From Isoperla grammatica (taxonomy: Eukaryota > Arthropoda > Insecta > Plecoptera > Perlodidae): 64,000 nucleotides of DNA. This document shows positions 62,201 to 64,000 of the stretch, one piece after another. The position numbers and the translations under genes were made by a program. The stretch covers positions 1 through 64,000 of the forward strand of contig CAMDTW010000509.1 of the NCBI GenBank assembly GCA_945910005.1, given 5' to 3'. The first letter of the stretch is position 1, and every line of letters begins with the position of its first letter. The notes below the pieces were generated by a model, which worked only from the letters and a program-made list of their open reading frames with translations, ran no database searches and was not told where the DNA came from.

Positions 62201-64000
62201 TAAGAGAAATCTTGCATACGGCCGGGATTCCTAAGGGTTTCAACCAAAGTAGACAAATCGTTGTTTTAGAGCGTTTCAGGCTCCAATAAGCACAATTTGT
62301 CCATTTCTTCACATTTCGATAACTTCTATAGAAGTTACACCCTCCGTTGAAAAATAAGAATTATAGGCTGCATTCTTCAAGAGTATAATGAAAATGCATA
62401 AATTGAGTTTTTTCGTCGTTTTTGGTTAAAATATGCATAAAATATAGAAATTGGCTGATTTTAGTCTATCTACCACAAACTTCCAGTTTTAAGAGGAATC
62501 TTGCATACGGCTGGGATTCCTAAGGGTTTCAACTAAATTGCACAAATCGTTGTTTTAGAGCGTTTCAGGCTCCAATAAGCACAATTTGTCCATTTCGTCA
62601 CATTTCGATAACTTCTATAGAAGTTACACCCTCCGTTGAAAAATAAGAATTATAGGCTGCATTCTTCAAGAGTATAATGAAAATGCATAAATTGAGTTTT
62701 TTCGTCGTTTTTGGTTAAAATATGCATAAAATATAGAAATTGGCTGATTTTAGTCTATCTACCACAAACTTCCAGTTTTAAGAGGAATCTTGCATACGGC
62801 TGGGATTCCTAAGGGTTTCAACCAAATTGCACAAATCGTTGTTTTAGAGCGTTTCAGGCTCCAATAAGCACAATTTGTCCATTTCGTCACATTTCGATAA
62901 CTTCTATAGAAGTTACACCCTCCGTCGAAAAATAAGAATTATAGGTTGCATTCTTCAAGAGTATAATGAAAATGCATAAATTGAGTTTTTTCGTCGTTTT
63001 TGGTTAAAATATGCATAAAAAATAGAAATTGGCTGATTTCAGTCTATCTACCACAAACTTCCAGTTTTAAGAGGAATCTTGCATACGGCCGGGATTCCTA
63101 AGGGTTTCAACCAAAGTTGACAAATCGTTGTTTTAGAGCGTTTCAGGCTCCAATAATCACAATTTGTCCATTTCGTCACATTTCGATAAATTCTATAGAA
63201 GTTACACCCTCCGTCGAAAAATAAGAATTATAGGTTGCATTCTTCAAGAGTATAATGAAAATGCATAAATTGAGTTTTTTCGTCGTTTTTGGTTAAAATA
63301 TGCAAAAAATATAGAAATTGGCTGATTTCAGTCTATCTACCACAAACTTCCAGTTTTAAGAGGAATCTTGCATACGGCTGGGATTCCAAAGGGTTTCAAC
63401 CAAAGTTGACAAATCGTTGTTTTAGAGCGTTTCAGGCTCCAATAAGCACAATTTGTCCATTTCGTCACATTTCGATAACTACTTTAGAAGTTACACCAAC
63501 CGTTGAAAAATAATAATGTTAGTGTGCATTCTGAATCAGTATCATGAAAATGCATAAGTTGAGTTTTTTGGTCGTTTTTGGTTAAAATATGCATAAAATA
63601 TAGAAATTGGCTGATTTTAGTGTATCTACCACAAACTTCCAGTTTTAAGAGGAATCTTGCATACGGCCGGGATTCCTAAGGGTTTCAACCAAAGTTGACA
63701 AATCGTTGTTTTAGAGCGTTTCAGGCTCCAATAAGCACAATTTGTCCATTTCGTCACATTTCGATAACTTCTATAGAAGTTACACCCTCCGTCGAAAAAT
63801 AAGAATTATAGGTTGCATTCTTCAAGAGTATAATGAAAATGCATAAATTGAGTTTTTTCGTCGTTTTTGGTTAAAATATGCATAAAAAATAGAAATTGGC
63901 TGATTTCAGTCCATCTACCACAAACTTCCAGTTTTAAGAGAAATCTTGCATACGGCCGGGATTCTTAAGGGTTTCAACCAAAGTAGACAAATAGTTGTTT
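59255..64000 (+). repeat. HOR gamma, block 3 (cut by window end)
   Basis: Matches block 2 at an offset of 10405 bp (36 monomers) to the end of the window, with GAGTTTAAGGCTGC at 59466, CACCCGTCGTCG at 60316 and CTTCTAACGAAGTTACAGACC at about 61455. The last bases (GATTCTTAAGGG, AAATAGTTG) are the block end seen at about 48690 and 53600. Confidence 0.9.

Larger units (their letters stand above)
34010..64000 (+). repeat. 289-bp satellite array C (about 104 monomers)
   Basis: The same monomer family and orientation as array A, without any MITE. C-type monomers (ACTACTTTAGAAG then ACACCAACCG) recur irregularly, for example at about 36590, 38330, 39770, 40640, 43245, 46425, 48160, 48730, 51345, 53075, 53940, 55670, 57120, 58570, 59140, 61745 and 63480. 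Large-scale spacings are multiples of the monomer: 3181 (11), 4915 (17) and 10405 (36). The array continues past the end of the window. Confidence 0.97.

Noticed and set aside
1..64000. CRISPR array or prokaryotic origin
   Set aside because: Repeats are 289 bp and directly abutting with no unique spacers; SINEs and eukaryotic DNA transposons show a eukaryotic genome.

Overview
The window is a non-coding, eukaryotic repeat landscape. About 180 direct copies of an AT-rich 289-bp satellite monomer, all in one orientation, fill roughly 52 of the 64 kb. Two transposon-like islands break the array, and there is no convincing intact gene. The tRNA-derived SINEs, hAT-like and Harbinger-like miniature elements, foldback-like repeats, P-like terminal inverted repeats and introns-and-splice-site style fragments point to an animal, most likely an arthropod. 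That guess rests on element style, not on a gene match. The setting fits pericentromeric or other constitutive heterochromatin.

Layout. 1-22743: satellite array A, containing five copies of one 331-bp MITE (TTA target duplications) that sits at the same point of the monomer each time. It was amplified with higher-order repeats (HORs) of about 3.8 kb: an alpha family (units ending at 4157 and 7965), a short chimeric unit (7966-9744), and a beta family (9745-13545, 13546-17346, then a partial copy to about 19940). From about 19940 to 22743 the order is irregular. 22744-26939: a 4.2-kb insertion (island 1) with 116-bp repeats at its left end and a 51-bp minisatellite at its right end. The two share sequence in inverted orientation, so it looks like a foldback-type element. 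26940-28195: about 4.3 satellite monomers. 28196-34009: a 5.8-kb insertion (island 2) with terminal inverted repeats of about 250 bp and a 7-bp target duplication. It carries a nested 421-bp hAT-like element with a perfect 8-bp duplication, two copies of one tRNA-derived SINE, other tRNA-like pieces and a Cys/His-rich ORF. 34010-64000: satellite array C, with a block of about 4.8 kb repeated at about 43935, 48850 and 59255, a truncated copy at about 40754 and a local triplication of one monomer.

How it fits together. The monomers occur as three recurrent variants (A, B, C), with A and B often alternating as 578-bp dimers. Most carry an 18-bp perfect palindrome, and the MITE and the island 2 element both inserted at or just beside it. 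Intact paralogous monomers elsewhere in the window act as empty sites and show that both large islands are clean insertions. The most ordered HORs lie away from the islands, while the satellite around them is irregular. This is consistent with insertions surviving where homogenisation is weaker. Most apparent ORFs are read-through of satellite, MITE or minisatellite repeats. No coding assignment here should be taken as more than tentative.
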